6,936 nt of DNA from assembly GCA_017615375.1 (NCBI GenBank), contig JAGAAH010000109.1:1-6936 (forward strand), given 5' to 3'. A model generated the notes under the pieces. That model ran no database searches, was not told where the DNA came from, and worked only from the letters and a program-made list of their open reading frames with translations. Both the position numbers and the translations under genes were made by a program. This DNA is from Lachnospiraceae bacterium. Its GTDB lineage: Bacteria; Bacillota; Clostridia; Lachnospirales; Lachnospiraceae. This document shows positions 1 through 6,936 of this stretch, piece after piece (the stretch's first letter is position 1; every line of letters starts with the position of its first letter).

Positions 1-2219
1 CACTCGAGTTTCTTATCGGTAAGCTTCTTAAGAATTATCTTATCAACTTGGGAATAGAGGATATGGTATCCGAAGGACTTGACGCGATGGGAGAAAGTCT
101 TGAAGATATCTGTGCAGAAGAAAAGGATCCGGGACTTGGTAACGGCGGTCTCGGTCGACTTGCTGCTTGTTTCATGGATTCAATGGCAAGTCTCGGCATG
201 CACGGATATGGTAACGGAATAAGATATCGTTTCGGACTTTTTAAGCAGACGATTAAGGATGGTTGCCAGGTAGAAGTTGCCGATGACTGGATGGAAAAGG
301 GTTATCCTTGGGAGACAAGAAAGATAGAGGATGCGGTAGTCGTTAAATTCGGCGGTCGTGTTGTAAGACATGAAGAAAACGGTGAGTTCTGGTTTTCCTG
401 GGATGATGCGGATAAGATATTGGCAGTGCCTTATGATGTGCCGATTGTAGGCTATGGCGGAAAGAATTCTACGATTATAAGACTTTGGGCAGCAGAGCCT
501 TTGGAAGAAGACTTCGATATGGACGCTTTTAACCACGGTGATTACGCCAAGGCAATGAAGTTCCAGTCTGATATAGAAGCTATATCAACCCTTCTTTATC
601 CTGACGATACGGACGGCTCCGGAAAAGTCTTAAGACTTAAGCAGGAGTATATGTTTGTTGCGGCAGGTCTTAGAAATATAGTTGATTCATATAAGAAGCG
701 CTATGGTAACGATAAATGGATGGAATTCGGAGACCATATATCGATTCATACGAACGATACCCATCCTGCGCTTTGTGCACCGGAGCTTCTTAGAATCCTC
801 ATAGATGAAGAAAAGCTCGACTGGGATACAGCATGGCATGCGGTTAATACTTCGATTTCGTATACGAATCATACGGTGTTGCCGGAAGCTATGGAGACCT
901 GGCCGATATCGCTTATAGAATCGCTAATTCCTCGTGTATATAACTTTATTGAGGAGATTAACAGAAGATATAGAGAAGACTTTCCGCGCGATAAGGAGAA
1001 TGCACAGCAGCTTATAGCCAACACTGCAATTCTGTGGGATGGCAAAGTAAGAATGGCTAACCTTTCAATTATCGCAGGACATTCGGTTAACGGTGTTGCA
1101 AAGCTTCATACGGAGATTCTAAAACGTGATACCATCAAGGATTTCTACGCAGTATCGCCTGAGAAGTTTAACAATAAGACTAACGGTATATCGCATAGAA
1201 GATTCTTGCTTGAATCAAATCCTAAGCTTGCGGAACTAATAAATGATGCAATCGGAAACGGATGGATAACCGAACCTTCGAAGCTTTCGGAACTTGAAAG
1301 AATGGAAACCGACGATATATTCCTGGCAGACCTTGAAAGAGTTAAGAAAGCCAACAAGGAAAGACTTGCGAAATATATTAAAGATACATCGGGAGTAATC
1401 GTTGACCCGTCATCGATATTCGATATACAGGTAAAACGATTCCATGCATATAAGAGACAGCTCCTTAATGTATTTAAGGTCATATATTATTACAACATGC
1501 TTAAAACGGATCCTCATTTCGATATGGTCCCGGCAACTTATATCTTTGCCGGAAAGGCAGCACAGGGATACGCTTTTGCCAAGGATGTAATAAGATTTGT
1601 TAATTCGGTTGCGGATGTGGTTAATAAAGACCCTGCAACAAGGGACAGAATTAAAGTCGCTTTCGTTGAGAATTTTGCCGTATCAAATGCGCAGATAATC
1701 TATCCGGCAGCAGAGATAAGCGAGCAGATATCAACGGCAGGTCTTGAGGCATCAGGTACCGGTAACATGAAATTTATGATGAACGGTGCAATCACGTTGG
1801 GTACGCTTGATGGCGCCAACGTAGAAATCGCGGAACTTGTAGGCGATGATAACATCAAAATCTTCGGTAAGAAGGCAGAAGAGATAGAAGCTTTAAGAGC
1901 ATCGGGAAGTTACGACCTTATTAAAGAGATAAGATCGGATGAGCGAATCGTTAAGATAATCGATGAGCTTAGGGACGGAACTTTTGCCGCATTATCGGGT
2001 GGATTTGACAGCATATACAACGAGCTTATTCATAAGAACGACGAGTTCTTCGTAATAGCGGACTTTTTGTCATATATTAAAGCATACGAAGAACTTACGA
2101 CAGACTATAAGAACAGCAATAAATGGAATAAGGTTTCGCTTCATAACATTGCGAAATCGGGATACTTCTCTTCAGACCGTACGATAAGAGAGTACGCGGA
2201 TGAAATCTGGAAAATGTAA
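1..2219 (+). CDS. glgP: Glycogen/alpha-glucan phosphorylase, 5'-truncated by the window edge
   Basis: Cytosolic PLP-dependent enzyme (glycosyltransferase family 35) that phosphorolyses terminal alpha-1,4-linked glucose from glycogen or maltodextrin to glucose-1-phosphate. The reading frame is already open at base 3 and begins LEFLIGKLL, the conserved block near residue 80 of phosphorylases. The gene therefore starts upstream, and the TTG at 48 is not its start. 738 residues are visible; about 75-90 are missing compared with 815-residue E. coli GlgP. In visible numbering: GLGNGGLGRL (44-53) is the glycine-rich active-site loop, NDTHP follows at about 251-255, and KRFHAYKRQ (478-486) holds the phosphate/PLP-contacting Lys-Arg and a second Lys. 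EASGTGNMKFMMN (582-594) is the PLP signature, with the Schiff-base lysine at 590 (codon 1770-1772). Spacing between the last two motifs equals that of rabbit muscle phosphorylase, so this core is intact. The protein ends in the typical SSDRTIREYADEIWKM. Any N-terminal regulatory region is out of view. Glycogen versus maltodextrin preference cannot be read from the sequence; the operon favours glycogen. Confidence 0.97.
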   Translation, partial: LEFLIGKLLKNYLINLGIEDMVSEGLDAMGESLEDICAEEKDPGLGNGGLGRLAACFMDSMASLGMHGYGNGIRYRFGLFKQTIKDGCQVEVADDWMEKGYPWETRKIEDAVVVKFGGRVVRHEENGEFWFSWDDADKILAVPYDVPIVGYGGKNSTIIRLWAAEPLEEDFDMDAFNHGDYAKAMKFQSDIEAISTLLYPDDTDGSGKVLRLKQEYMFVAAGLRNIVDSYKKRYGNDKWMEFGDHISIHTNDTHPALCAPELLRILIDEEKLDWDTAWHAVNTSISYTNHTVLPEAMETWPISLIESLIPRVYNFIEEINRRYREDFPRDKENAQQLIANTAILWDGKVRMANLSIIAGHSVNGVAKLHTEILKRDTIKDFYAVSPEKFNNKTNGISHRRFLLESNPKLAELINDAIGNGWITEPSKLSELERMETDDIFLADLERVKKANKERLAKYIKDTSGVIVDPSSIFDIQVKRFHAYKRQLLNVFKVIYYYNMLKTDPHFDMVPATYIFAGKAAQGYAFAKDVIRFVNSVADVVNKDPATRDRIKVAFVENFAVSNAQIIYPAAEISEQISTAGLEASGTGNMKFMMNGAITLGTLDGANVEIAELVGDDNIKIFGKKAEEIEALRASGSYDLIKEIRSDERIVKIIDELRDGTFAALSGGFDSIYNELIHKNDEFFVIADFLSYIKAYEELTTDYKNSNKWNKVSLHNIAKSGYFSSDRTIREYADEIWKM

Positions 2220-2256
2220 TTTGGGATAATTAAGACAGACAGACGGTAAAATAAGC

Positions 2257-2263
2257 AGGAGGA
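2257..2263 (+). promoter_or_regulatory. Shine-Dalgarno site of glgC
   Basis: AGGAGGA lies 8 nt before the ATG at 2272, a near-perfect match to the anti-Shine-Dalgarno sequence. It settles the start at 2272 rather than the in-frame ATG nine codons later (2299). It is the strongest ribosome binding site of the four in the window and sits in the longest spacer. Confidence 0.85.
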
Positions 2264-2271
2264 CTTGGATT

Positions 2272-3423
2272 ATGGGTAGACATAAGAAATGTATAGCAAT
2301 GCTTCTCGCTGGCGGACAGGGAAGCAGACTTGGCGCTTTGACCAAGGATATAGCGAAGCCTGCCGTTTCTTTCGGTGGAAAATACAGGATAATTGATTTT
2401 TCATTATCCAATTGTTCCAACTCGGGTATCGATACGGTTGGTGTGCTTACGCAGTACCGTCCGTTTGAACTTAATTCATATGTCGGAGACGGTGAAGCGT
2501 GGGACTTCTCGTCTGTTGACGGAGGCGTATATATTCTTCCGCCTTATGAAACACAGACAGGCGGAAAATGGTATAAGGGTACCGCGGATGCAATATATCG
2601 AAATCTTGATTTCCTTCGTAAGTTTAATGCGGACTATGTGCTTATACTTTCGGGAGATCATCTCTATCGAATGAATTATAACGATATGCTTAAAAATCAT
2701 ATCAAGAAGGGCGCCGTTGCAACTATCTCGGTTATGGAAGTTCCGTGGGAAGAGGCATCGAGATTCGGTATTCTTTCAACCGACGAAGAAGGAAGAGTAA
2801 CGAAGTTTGCCGAGAAGCCTAAAAAACCTGAATCAAATCTTGCATCAATGGGTATCTATATTTTTAATACCGAGGTCCTTATCAATAAGTTAATCGAGGA
2901 TGCTGATGATGAAGATTCAAGCCATGATTTTGGTAAGAATATTATTCCTAAGCTTCTTAAGGAGAATGAGCCTGTTAATGCGTATCGTTTCGAAGGATTC
3001 TGGAAGGATGTCGGAACAATCGAAAGCTACTACGAGACCAATATGCAGTTATTAAAAGAGAAACCGGAATTTTCCATGATAGACGAAAAGTTCCCTATTA
3101 TGAGTAATTCCAATATCTATCCGGTTCAGTACATAGGTACGACGGCAACTTTGGAGAACTGCATCATCAATAACGGGTGTAAAATCTACGGGCGCATCAA
3201 GAATTCCATTATCGGTAACGGATGTGTCATTAAAGAAGGCGCATACATAGAGGATTCGCTTATTTTGCCTGATACCGTAATTGAGGAAGACGTTAAGGTA
3301 GTTCGTTCAATTGTCGGCGAACATACCGTAGTAAGGCAAGGTGCAAGAATAGGTCTTCGTGAAGGAGAGATAACAGTAATCGGTAACAACGAGACTATCA
3401 AGAAGGGAGCTGTTAAGCCATGA
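2272..3423 (+). CDS. glgC: Glucose-1-phosphate adenylyltransferase, catalytic subunit (ADP-glucose pyrophosphorylase)
   Basis: Makes ADP-glucose and pyrophosphate from ATP and glucose-1-phosphate, the committed and normally allosterically controlled step of bacterial glycogen synthesis, in the cytosol. The 383-residue length is typical for Firmicutes GlgC. The nucleotidyltransferase domain comes first: [10 protein letters not shown] (11-20) is the nucleotide-binding loop, followed by [15 protein letters not shown] (29-43). [10 protein letters not shown] (127-136) carries Asp129, the counterpart of the catalytic metal-binding Asp of E. coli GlgC. FAEKP (179-183) carries Lys182, the glucose-1-phosphate-binding lysine, and FWKDVGT (243-249) closes the active site. 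From about 294 to 362 a left-handed beta-helix is visible as hexapeptide-type repeats rich in I, V, N and G. All catalytic motifs are present, in contrast to the following gene. The start is set by AGGAGGA at 2257. The stop codon overlaps the glgD start by four bases, which suggests translational coupling of the two subunits. Effector identity cannot be deduced from the sequence. Confidence 0.97.
   Translation: MGRHKKCIAMLLAGGQGSRLGALTKDIAKPAVSFGGKYRIIDFSLSNCSNSGIDTVGVLTQYRPFELNSYVGDGEAWDFSSVDGGVYILPPYETQTGGKWYKGTADAIYRNLDFLRKFNADYVLILSGDHLYRMNYNDMLKNHIKKGAVATISVMEVPWEEASRFGILSTDEEGRVTKFAEKPKKPESNLASMGIYIFNTEVLINKLIEDADDEDSSHDFGKNIIPKLLKENEPVNAYRFEGFWKDVGTIESYYETNMQLLKEKPEFSMIDEKFPIMSNSNIYPVQYIGTTATLENCIINNGCKIYGRIKNSIIGNGCVIKEGAYIEDSLILPDTVIEEDVKVVRSIVGEHTVVRQGARIGLREGEITVIGNNETIKKGAVKP
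3403..3409 (+). promoter_or_regulatory. Shine-Dalgarno site of glgD, inside the glgC 3' end
   Basis: AAGGGAG lies 10 nt before the ATG at 3420, within the last codons of glgC. With the ATGA overlap at 3420-3423 it supports this start. It would allow either fresh initiation or re-initiation by ribosomes finishing glgC. Confidence 0.7.
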
Positions 3424-4532
3424 AAGAAGTTATAGGATTAATCACCGCAAATTACGGAACTCGCGATATGCAGAGACTTAGTGATGAGAGAAGTATAGCT
3501 TCCATGCCATTTGGCGGAAGATACAGACTCATTGATTTCTCGTTATCCAATATGATTAACTCGGGAATAACGGCTGTAGGTCTTATTACCCCGTATAAGT
3601 TTAGATCGTTATTAGACCACATCGGAACGGGCAGCGCATGGATGCTTGACAGAAAGAAGGGCGGATTATATATTCTGCCCGGAACCACATACGGAATGAG
3701 TGATAAAAGCGACAGATTCTTACTTTGCGATATGTGTCAGAACGACGTATATTTTCATAGAACCAATGCGGAGTACGTGCTTGTAACATCGGCCAATATA
3801 GTTTGCAACATGGATTACACGCCGTTAATCGAGGCGCATACCGAGAGTGGTGCCGATATTACAATGGTTACGAAGATTGCGGAAAGAAGCAATAAGTACA
3901 TTAAGAAAGTAAATGTGGAAGACGGTAAGGTTGTCGGCGTTAAGGCAGGAGTAGAGCGCGGAGAGCTTGCATTCCTTGATTCGTTCATTATAAGAAGAGA
4001 GCTTTTAATCCAGTTTATGGAATGGTATTCGGTTAAAGAATACATGGATATCTTTGATATCTTAAGAAAAGACTATAAACGTATGGATATCAGAACCTGG
4101 AATTATGACGGATACGTAAGAGAGATTTTCTCCGTTAAGGATTATTACAATACCAATATGGAACTTCTTGATATGGACATCAACGGAACGCTCTTTAACG
4201 AACAGATGCCGATAAGAACCAAGGTTCAGGACTGTGTACCTGCACATGTATATCCACAGGCAAAGGTTAAGAATTCCCTTATATCGTCAGGATGTCTTAT
4301 CCGCGGAGAGGTAGAGAATTCGATTCTTTTCCGTGGCGTTACCGTAGAAGAAGGTGCTATAATAAGGGACAGTATTATTATGCAGTCGTCCGTAATTAAG
4401 AGTGGCGCAATCGTAAAGAATGCTGTTATAGATAGAAATAATCTTATCGGAAGCGATATGGTAATTAAGGGCTCCGAAGAAGATATCTATGTAATGCTTA
4501 AGGAACAAAGGAAAGCTAAGAAGATGGGTTAG
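3420..4532 (+). CDS. glgD: GlgD, non-catalytic/regulatory ADP-glucose pyrophosphorylase subunit
   Basis: 370-residue paralogue of GlgC. In the Firmicutes systems studied (Geobacillus, Streptococcus mutans, Ruminococcus), GlgD has little or no activity alone but joins GlgC in a hetero-oligomer and raises or retunes its activity. The shared fold is clear: [20 protein letters not shown] (31-50) matches GlgC 34-53, GGLYILP parallels GlgC GGVYILP, and a C-terminal beta-helix spans roughly 283-355. The active site has decayed. The loop GGQGSRL is replaced by ANYGTRDM (10-17). SGDH is replaced by SANI (124-127), so Asn126 stands where the catalytic Asp should be. No FAEKP equivalent is seen, and FWKDVGT reads YVREIFS (232-238). 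This pattern separates GlgD from a second GlgC. The protein ends in a basic tail, EQRKAKKMG. The start overlaps the glgC stop (ATGA), consistent with balanced production of the two subunits. The regulatory role is known for the family and inferred here. Confidence 0.95.
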   Translation: MKEVIGLITANYGTRDMQRLSDERSIASMPFGGRYRLIDFSLSNMINSGITAVGLITPYKFRSLLDHIGTGSAWMLDRKKGGLYILPGTTYGMSDKSDRFLLCDMCQNDVYFHRTNAEYVLVTSANIVCNMDYTPLIEAHTESGADITMVTKIAERSNKYIKKVNVEDGKVVGVKAGVERGELAFLDSFIIRRELLIQFMEWYSVKEYMDIFDILRKDYKRMDIRTWNYDGYVREIFSVKDYYNTNMELLDMDINGTLFNEQMPIRTKVQDCVPAHVYPQAKVKNSLISSGCLIRGEVENSILFRGVTVEEGAIIRDSIIMQSSVIKSGAIVKNAVIDRNNLIGSDMVIKGSEEDIYVMLKEQRKAKKMG

Positions 4533-4547
4533 AATCACACCCAATTT

Positions 4548-4555
4548 AAGAGGGA
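4548..4555 (+). promoter_or_regulatory. Shine-Dalgarno site of glgA
   Basis: AAGAGGGA lies 7 nt upstream of the ATG at 4563, in the 30-bp spacer after glgD. It supports this start codon. No promoter or terminator is visible in the spacer. Confidence 0.75.
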
Positions 4556-4562
4556 ATGGATT

Positions 4563-6023
4563 ATGGCAGTTAAGAAAGAAAAGATAGGTGTATTGTTTGC
4601 TTCGTTTGAGGCCGTACCGTTTCTTAAAACGGGAGGCTTAGGTGATGTTGCGGGCTCTTTGCCAAAAGCTCTTAAGCACCAGGGATACGATGTGAGAGTC
4701 GTACTTCCGAAGGTTTCCGTAATCCCGGATAAGTACAAAGAGAAAATGAATCACATTAAGGACTTCTATTTTCCGTTATCCTGGAGAAGCGTATATTGCG
4801 GAATCGAAGAATACACCTTAAAGGGAATTACATACTATTTCATTGATAATGAATATTACTTTAAAAGAGACGGAATCTACGGATATTTCGATGATGGCGA
4901 GAGAATGGCTTATTTTTCCAAGGCTATCTGTGAGATAATCCCTTATATTCCTGATTTCGATTGCAGGATTTTGCATTGCCAGGATTGGCATACCGCTCTT
5001 GCACCTGTTTTCTTGCGCGAGTGCTACAGAGGCCAGGCAATATATGAGCGCATTAAAAGCATCTACACGGTACATAACTTAAAGTTCCAGGGTCAGATGT
5101 CTGATTATGTCCTCGGCGATGTTCTGGGCTTGAATGAGGTTCCTGCGGCAAACTCCCAGCTTCATATCAATCGTGATACGATTAACTTTATGAAGGGAGC
5201 GCTTTTATACAGCGATATTATCTCAACCGTAAGTCCGACTTATGCGCAGGAGATTCAGAATCCTTTCTACGGAGAGCATTTGGAGCGTATATTCCAGAGA
5301 CGTTGGGCGACACTTTGGGGAATCCTTAACGGAATCGATACCGATTTCTTTAATCCTGAGAAGGATAAGGCTATAGAAGAGAATTTTAGCAAAGACGACC
5401 TTACCGGTAAGAAAGAATGTAAAAAAGCTCTGCAGAATGAGTTCTGTCTCGAAGAGAATGAAGACATTCCGGTTGTAATTATGGTCGGAAGACTTACTCA
5501 GCAAAAGGGATTGGACTTACTTGCGTGTGTGCTTGATGAGATGCTCCTTAAGCCTATGCAGCTTATAATTTTGGGTACAGGCGATCAGGAATACGAGTGG
5601 ATGCTTAAGAATGCGGAGTATCGCCATCCTGATAAGATGCGAGTATGCCTTAATTTCGATGAGAAGTTAAGCCACAGAATGTATGCGGGTGCAGATATTC
5701 TTCTGATGCCGTCGTTATTCGAGCCATGCGGACTTACTCAAATGATAGCGATGCGTTACGGTACGCTTCCTGTAGTTCGTCAGACCGGCGGATTAAGAGA
5801 CAGTGTAAGCTGTTATAACGAGTATACCGGCGAAGGCACGGGCTTCGGCTTTAATAACTATAATGCTCATGAGCTATTATACACAATGCAGCATGCAATA
5901 GACCTATACAGAGACAATAAGGATGTATGGTACAGTCTCGTGGAGCAGGCCATGAATCAGGATTTCTCATGGAACAATGCGGCAAAGACCTACGACGAGA
6001 TGTACAAAGAGGTATTGAAATGA
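4563..6023 (+). CDS. glgA: Glycogen synthase (ADP-glucose-dependent)
   Basis: Retaining glycosyltransferase family 5 enzyme that transfers glucose from ADP-glucose to the non-reducing end of alpha-1,4-glucan, in the cytosol. At 486 residues it is close to the 477 of E. coli GlgA and appears complete. The N-terminal Rossmann domain (GT5 catalytic domain) has KTGGLGDV (22-29), the K-x-G-G-L motif that contacts ADP-glucose, and HCQDWHTAL (138-146), whose DWH is a conserved active-site segment. IYTVHNLKFQG, VSPTYAQEI and GILNGIDTDFFNP follow in the expected order. The C-terminal GT1-type domain has VGRLTQQKGLDLL (308-320), with Arg310 and Lys315 at the ADP-phosphate-binding positions. SLFEPCGLTQ (384-393) contains the conserved Glu387 of the E-x7-E motif, followed by the family-typical PVVRQTGGLRDSV. 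ADP-glucose from GlgC/GlgD just upstream is the expected donor. Its stop codon overlaps the next start (ATGA), tying it translationally to the GH13 gene. Confidence 0.97.
   Translation: MAVKKEKIGVLFASFEAVPFLKTGGLGDVAGSLPKALKHQGYDVRVVLPKVSVIPDKYKEKMNHIKDFYFPLSWRSVYCGIEEYTLKGITYYFIDNEYYFKRDGIYGYFDDGERMAYFSKAICEIIPYIPDFDCRILHCQDWHTALAPVFLRECYRGQAIYERIKSIYTVHNLKFQGQMSDYVLGDVLGLNEVPAANSQLHINRDTINFMKGALLYSDIISTVSPTYAQEIQNPFYGEHLERIFQRRWATLWGILNGIDTDFFNPEKDKAIEENFSKDDLTGKKECKKALQNEFCLEENEDIPVVIMVGRLTQQKGLDLLACVLDEMLLKPMQLIILGTGDQEYEWMLKNAEYRHPDKMRVCLNFDEKLSHRMYAGADILLMPSLFEPCGLTQMIAMRYGTLPVVRQTGGLRDSVSCYNEYTGEGTGFGFNNYNAHELLYTMQHAIDLYRDNKDVWYSLVEQAMNQDFSWNNAAKTYDEMYKEVLK
6006..6012 (+). promoter_or_regulatory. 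Shine-Dalgarno site of the GH13 gene, inside the glgA 3' end
   Basis: AAAGAGG lies 7 nt upstream of the ATG at 6020 and within the last codons of glgA. It favours the overlapping ATG at 6020 over the next in-frame ATG at 6059. The earlier start also keeps the first strand of the N-terminal domain. Confidence 0.65.
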
Positions 6024-6936
6024 TAATATATCACGACTCACGTGATGGCCAATACAGGATGCCGTATGGTGCGGTTACCGTAGATACGCCTGTCACGATA
6101 AGGCTTAGAGTCGAGGAGGTGACACCTTCCGCAGTTTACTTAAGAACGTGGGTGGACGGTGAAGGCGAACGACTCATAGCCATGAGGGTAAGCGAAGCCG
6201 CTTCTTATATGTATGAGGCAGTGCTTACACCTTCGAGTCCTTGTATACTGTGGTACTCCTTTAGAATAGCAATTAACGATAACGAGACATATTATTACGG
6301 TACTGATAAGAATGCAACCGGCGGCGCGGGATTAATATACGATTCCGAGCCGCCTTCGTTCCAGATTACGGTATATAAGGAAAGAAAAGTTCCGGACTGG
6401 TACAAAAACGGAATAATATATCAGATTTTCCCTGACAGATTCAAAAGAGGCGACGATTATCTTGATAATGCGGCTCTTGATTTGTCGACCCATAAAAACG
6501 GCCCGAAAAGGGTTTTGCTTGAGTCGTGGGATGAACCGGTTGATTATAAGAAAGACGAAAAAGGCCGAATAGTCGAATGGGATTTCTATGGCGGTACATT
6601 GTCCGGAATAGTGGAGAAACTTCCTTATTTGAGAGATTTGGGAGTTACGATTATATATCTTAATCCTATAGTTGAAGCAGCATCCAATCATAGATACGAT
6701 ACCGGAGATTATATGAGTGTATCACCTTTACTTGGTGGAGACGAGGCATTCCGCACTCTTTGTGAAAAAGCGCGTGAGTTCGGAATAAGGATAATCTTGG
6801 ACGGAGTATATAATCATACCGGCGCCGACAGCAAGTATTTTAATAAATACGGCAATTACGATACGGTCGGAGCTTTTGGCAATCACGAGTCATCTTATAG
6901 AGACTGGTACTACTTTAAGGATGATTCTTATGACGG
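6020..6936 (+). CDS. GH13 alpha-amylase-family enzyme (neopullulanase/cyclomaltodextrinase/pullulanase-like), 3'-truncated
   Basis: Open from the ATG at 6020 to the window end with no stop: 305 complete codons. Residues 1 to about 115 look like a beta-sandwich domain of the CBM34-like type found before the barrel in neopullulanases and cyclomaltodextrinases (YHDSRDGQYRMPYGAV near the start). The catalytic (beta/alpha)8 barrel begins around DWYKNGIIYQIFPDRF (126-141), then DFYGGTLSGI (188-197), YLNPIVEA (213-220) and SNHRYDTGDY (222-231). DGVYNH (261-266) is GH13 conserved region I. The nucleophile Asp, acid/base Glu and third catalytic Asp lie beyond the window, so activity cannot be confirmed. 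No signal peptide or membrane segment is seen, so it should act in the cytosol on stored glycogen or maltodextrins. It overlaps glgA by four bases. Sequence in view does not separate hydrolysis of alpha-1,4 from alpha-1,6 links. A GlgX-type debrancher or GlgB-type branching enzyme is less likely, because both normally carry a CBM48 N-terminal domain. Confidence 0.9.
   Translation, partial: MIIYHDSRDGQYRMPYGAVTVDTPVTIRLRVEEVTPSAVYLRTWVDGEGERLIAMRVSEAASYMYEAVLTPSSPCILWYSFRIAINDNETYYYGTDKNATGGAGLIYDSEPPSFQITVYKERKVPDWYKNGIIYQIFPDRFKRGDDYLDNAALDLSTHKNGPKRVLLESWDEPVDYKKDEKGRIVEWDFYGGTLSGIVEKLPYLRDLGVTIIYLNPIVEAASNHRYDTGDYMSVSPLLGGDEAFRTLCEKAREFGIRIILDGVYNHTGADSKYFNKYGNYDTVGAFGNHESSYRDWYYFKDDSYD

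Noticed and set aside
48..50. TTG at 48 as the start codon of the phosphorylase
   Set aside because: The frame is open to base 3 and the upstream codons encode LEFLIGKLLKN, a conserved internal phosphorylase motif. The real start is upstream of the window.
2233..2244. Three tandem AGAC units in the glgP-glgC spacer
   Set aside because: Only 12 bases with three copies; common by chance and without dyad symmetry or a known binding-site match.
2221..2252. Promoter-like TTGGGA and TAAAAT in the glgP-glgC spacer
   Set aside because: The two hexamers are about 20 bp apart, the -35 match is weak, and there is no terminator before it. Not enough to call an internal promoter.
21..2961. Identical 12-mer AAGCTTCTTAAG at 21-32 and 2950-2961
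   Set aside because: Both copies encode Lys-Leu-Leu-Lys in real genes using this organism's preferred codons; a coincidence of codon choice rather than a repeat element.
4525..4543. Short inverted repeat TGGGT / ACCCA spanning the glgD stop codon
   Set aside because: A 5-bp stem with a 9-base loop, followed by only three T residues. Too weak for an intrinsic terminator, and glgA follows at once with its own ribosome binding site.
6332..6691. 119-codon open frame on the - strand
   Set aside because: It is antisense to the GH13 gene, whose + strand frame shows clear family motifs across the same bases. The - strand translation resembles no family I know and has no convincing ribosome binding site. 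The other - strand frames in the window are similar shadows.
1..6936. A novel defence, mobile or RNA-based system hidden in the window
   Set aside because: More than 98% of the bases belong to five recognisable glycogen-metabolism genes. The only non-coding stretches are 52 and 30 bp. I saw no CRISPR-like repeats, structured RNA, transposase or anomalous base composition.

Overview
The window is one contiguous stretch of a bacterial glycogen operon, with every gene on the + strand. The order is glgP (5' end cut off by the window), glgC, glgD, glgA, then a glycoside hydrolase family 13 (GH13) gene that runs off the 3' end. A separate glgD beside glgC is a hallmark of Firmicutes. Together with moderate GC, heavy use of AGA for arginine and CTT for leucine, and strong AGGAGG-type ribosome binding sites, this points to a Clostridia member. 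Lachnospiraceae (Butyrivibrio/Roseburia-like) is my best guess; that rank is inference, not something the sequence proves.

Layout: 1-2219 is glycogen phosphorylase, read from about 75-90 residues into the protein. A 52-bp spacer carrying a strong Shine-Dalgarno follows. 2272-3423 is catalytic ADP-glucose pyrophosphorylase GlgC. 3420-4532 is its non-catalytic partner GlgD, starting in an ATGA overlap. After 30 bp, 4563-6023 is glycogen synthase GlgA. From 6020, again in an ATGA overlap, a GH13 alpha-glucan-active enzyme is open to the last base of the window. No gap exceeds 52 bp, and I see no terminator, convincing internal promoter, RNA gene, repeat array or mobile element. The layout fits one polycistronic transcript that starts upstream of the window.

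How the genes work together: GlgC/GlgD make ADP-glucose from glucose-1-phosphate and ATP. GlgA adds the glucose to alpha-1,4-glucan chains. GlgP removes terminal glucose again as glucose-1-phosphate. The GH13 enzyme probably trims or hydrolyses branched or short alpha-glucans. Synthesis and breakdown are therefore encoded together, and the branching enzyme GlgB is not in the window. This is recognisable core metabolism. I found no previously undescribed system here; the points worth a second look are the degenerate GlgD active site, the two stop/start overlaps, and the exact specificity of the truncated GH13 enzyme.
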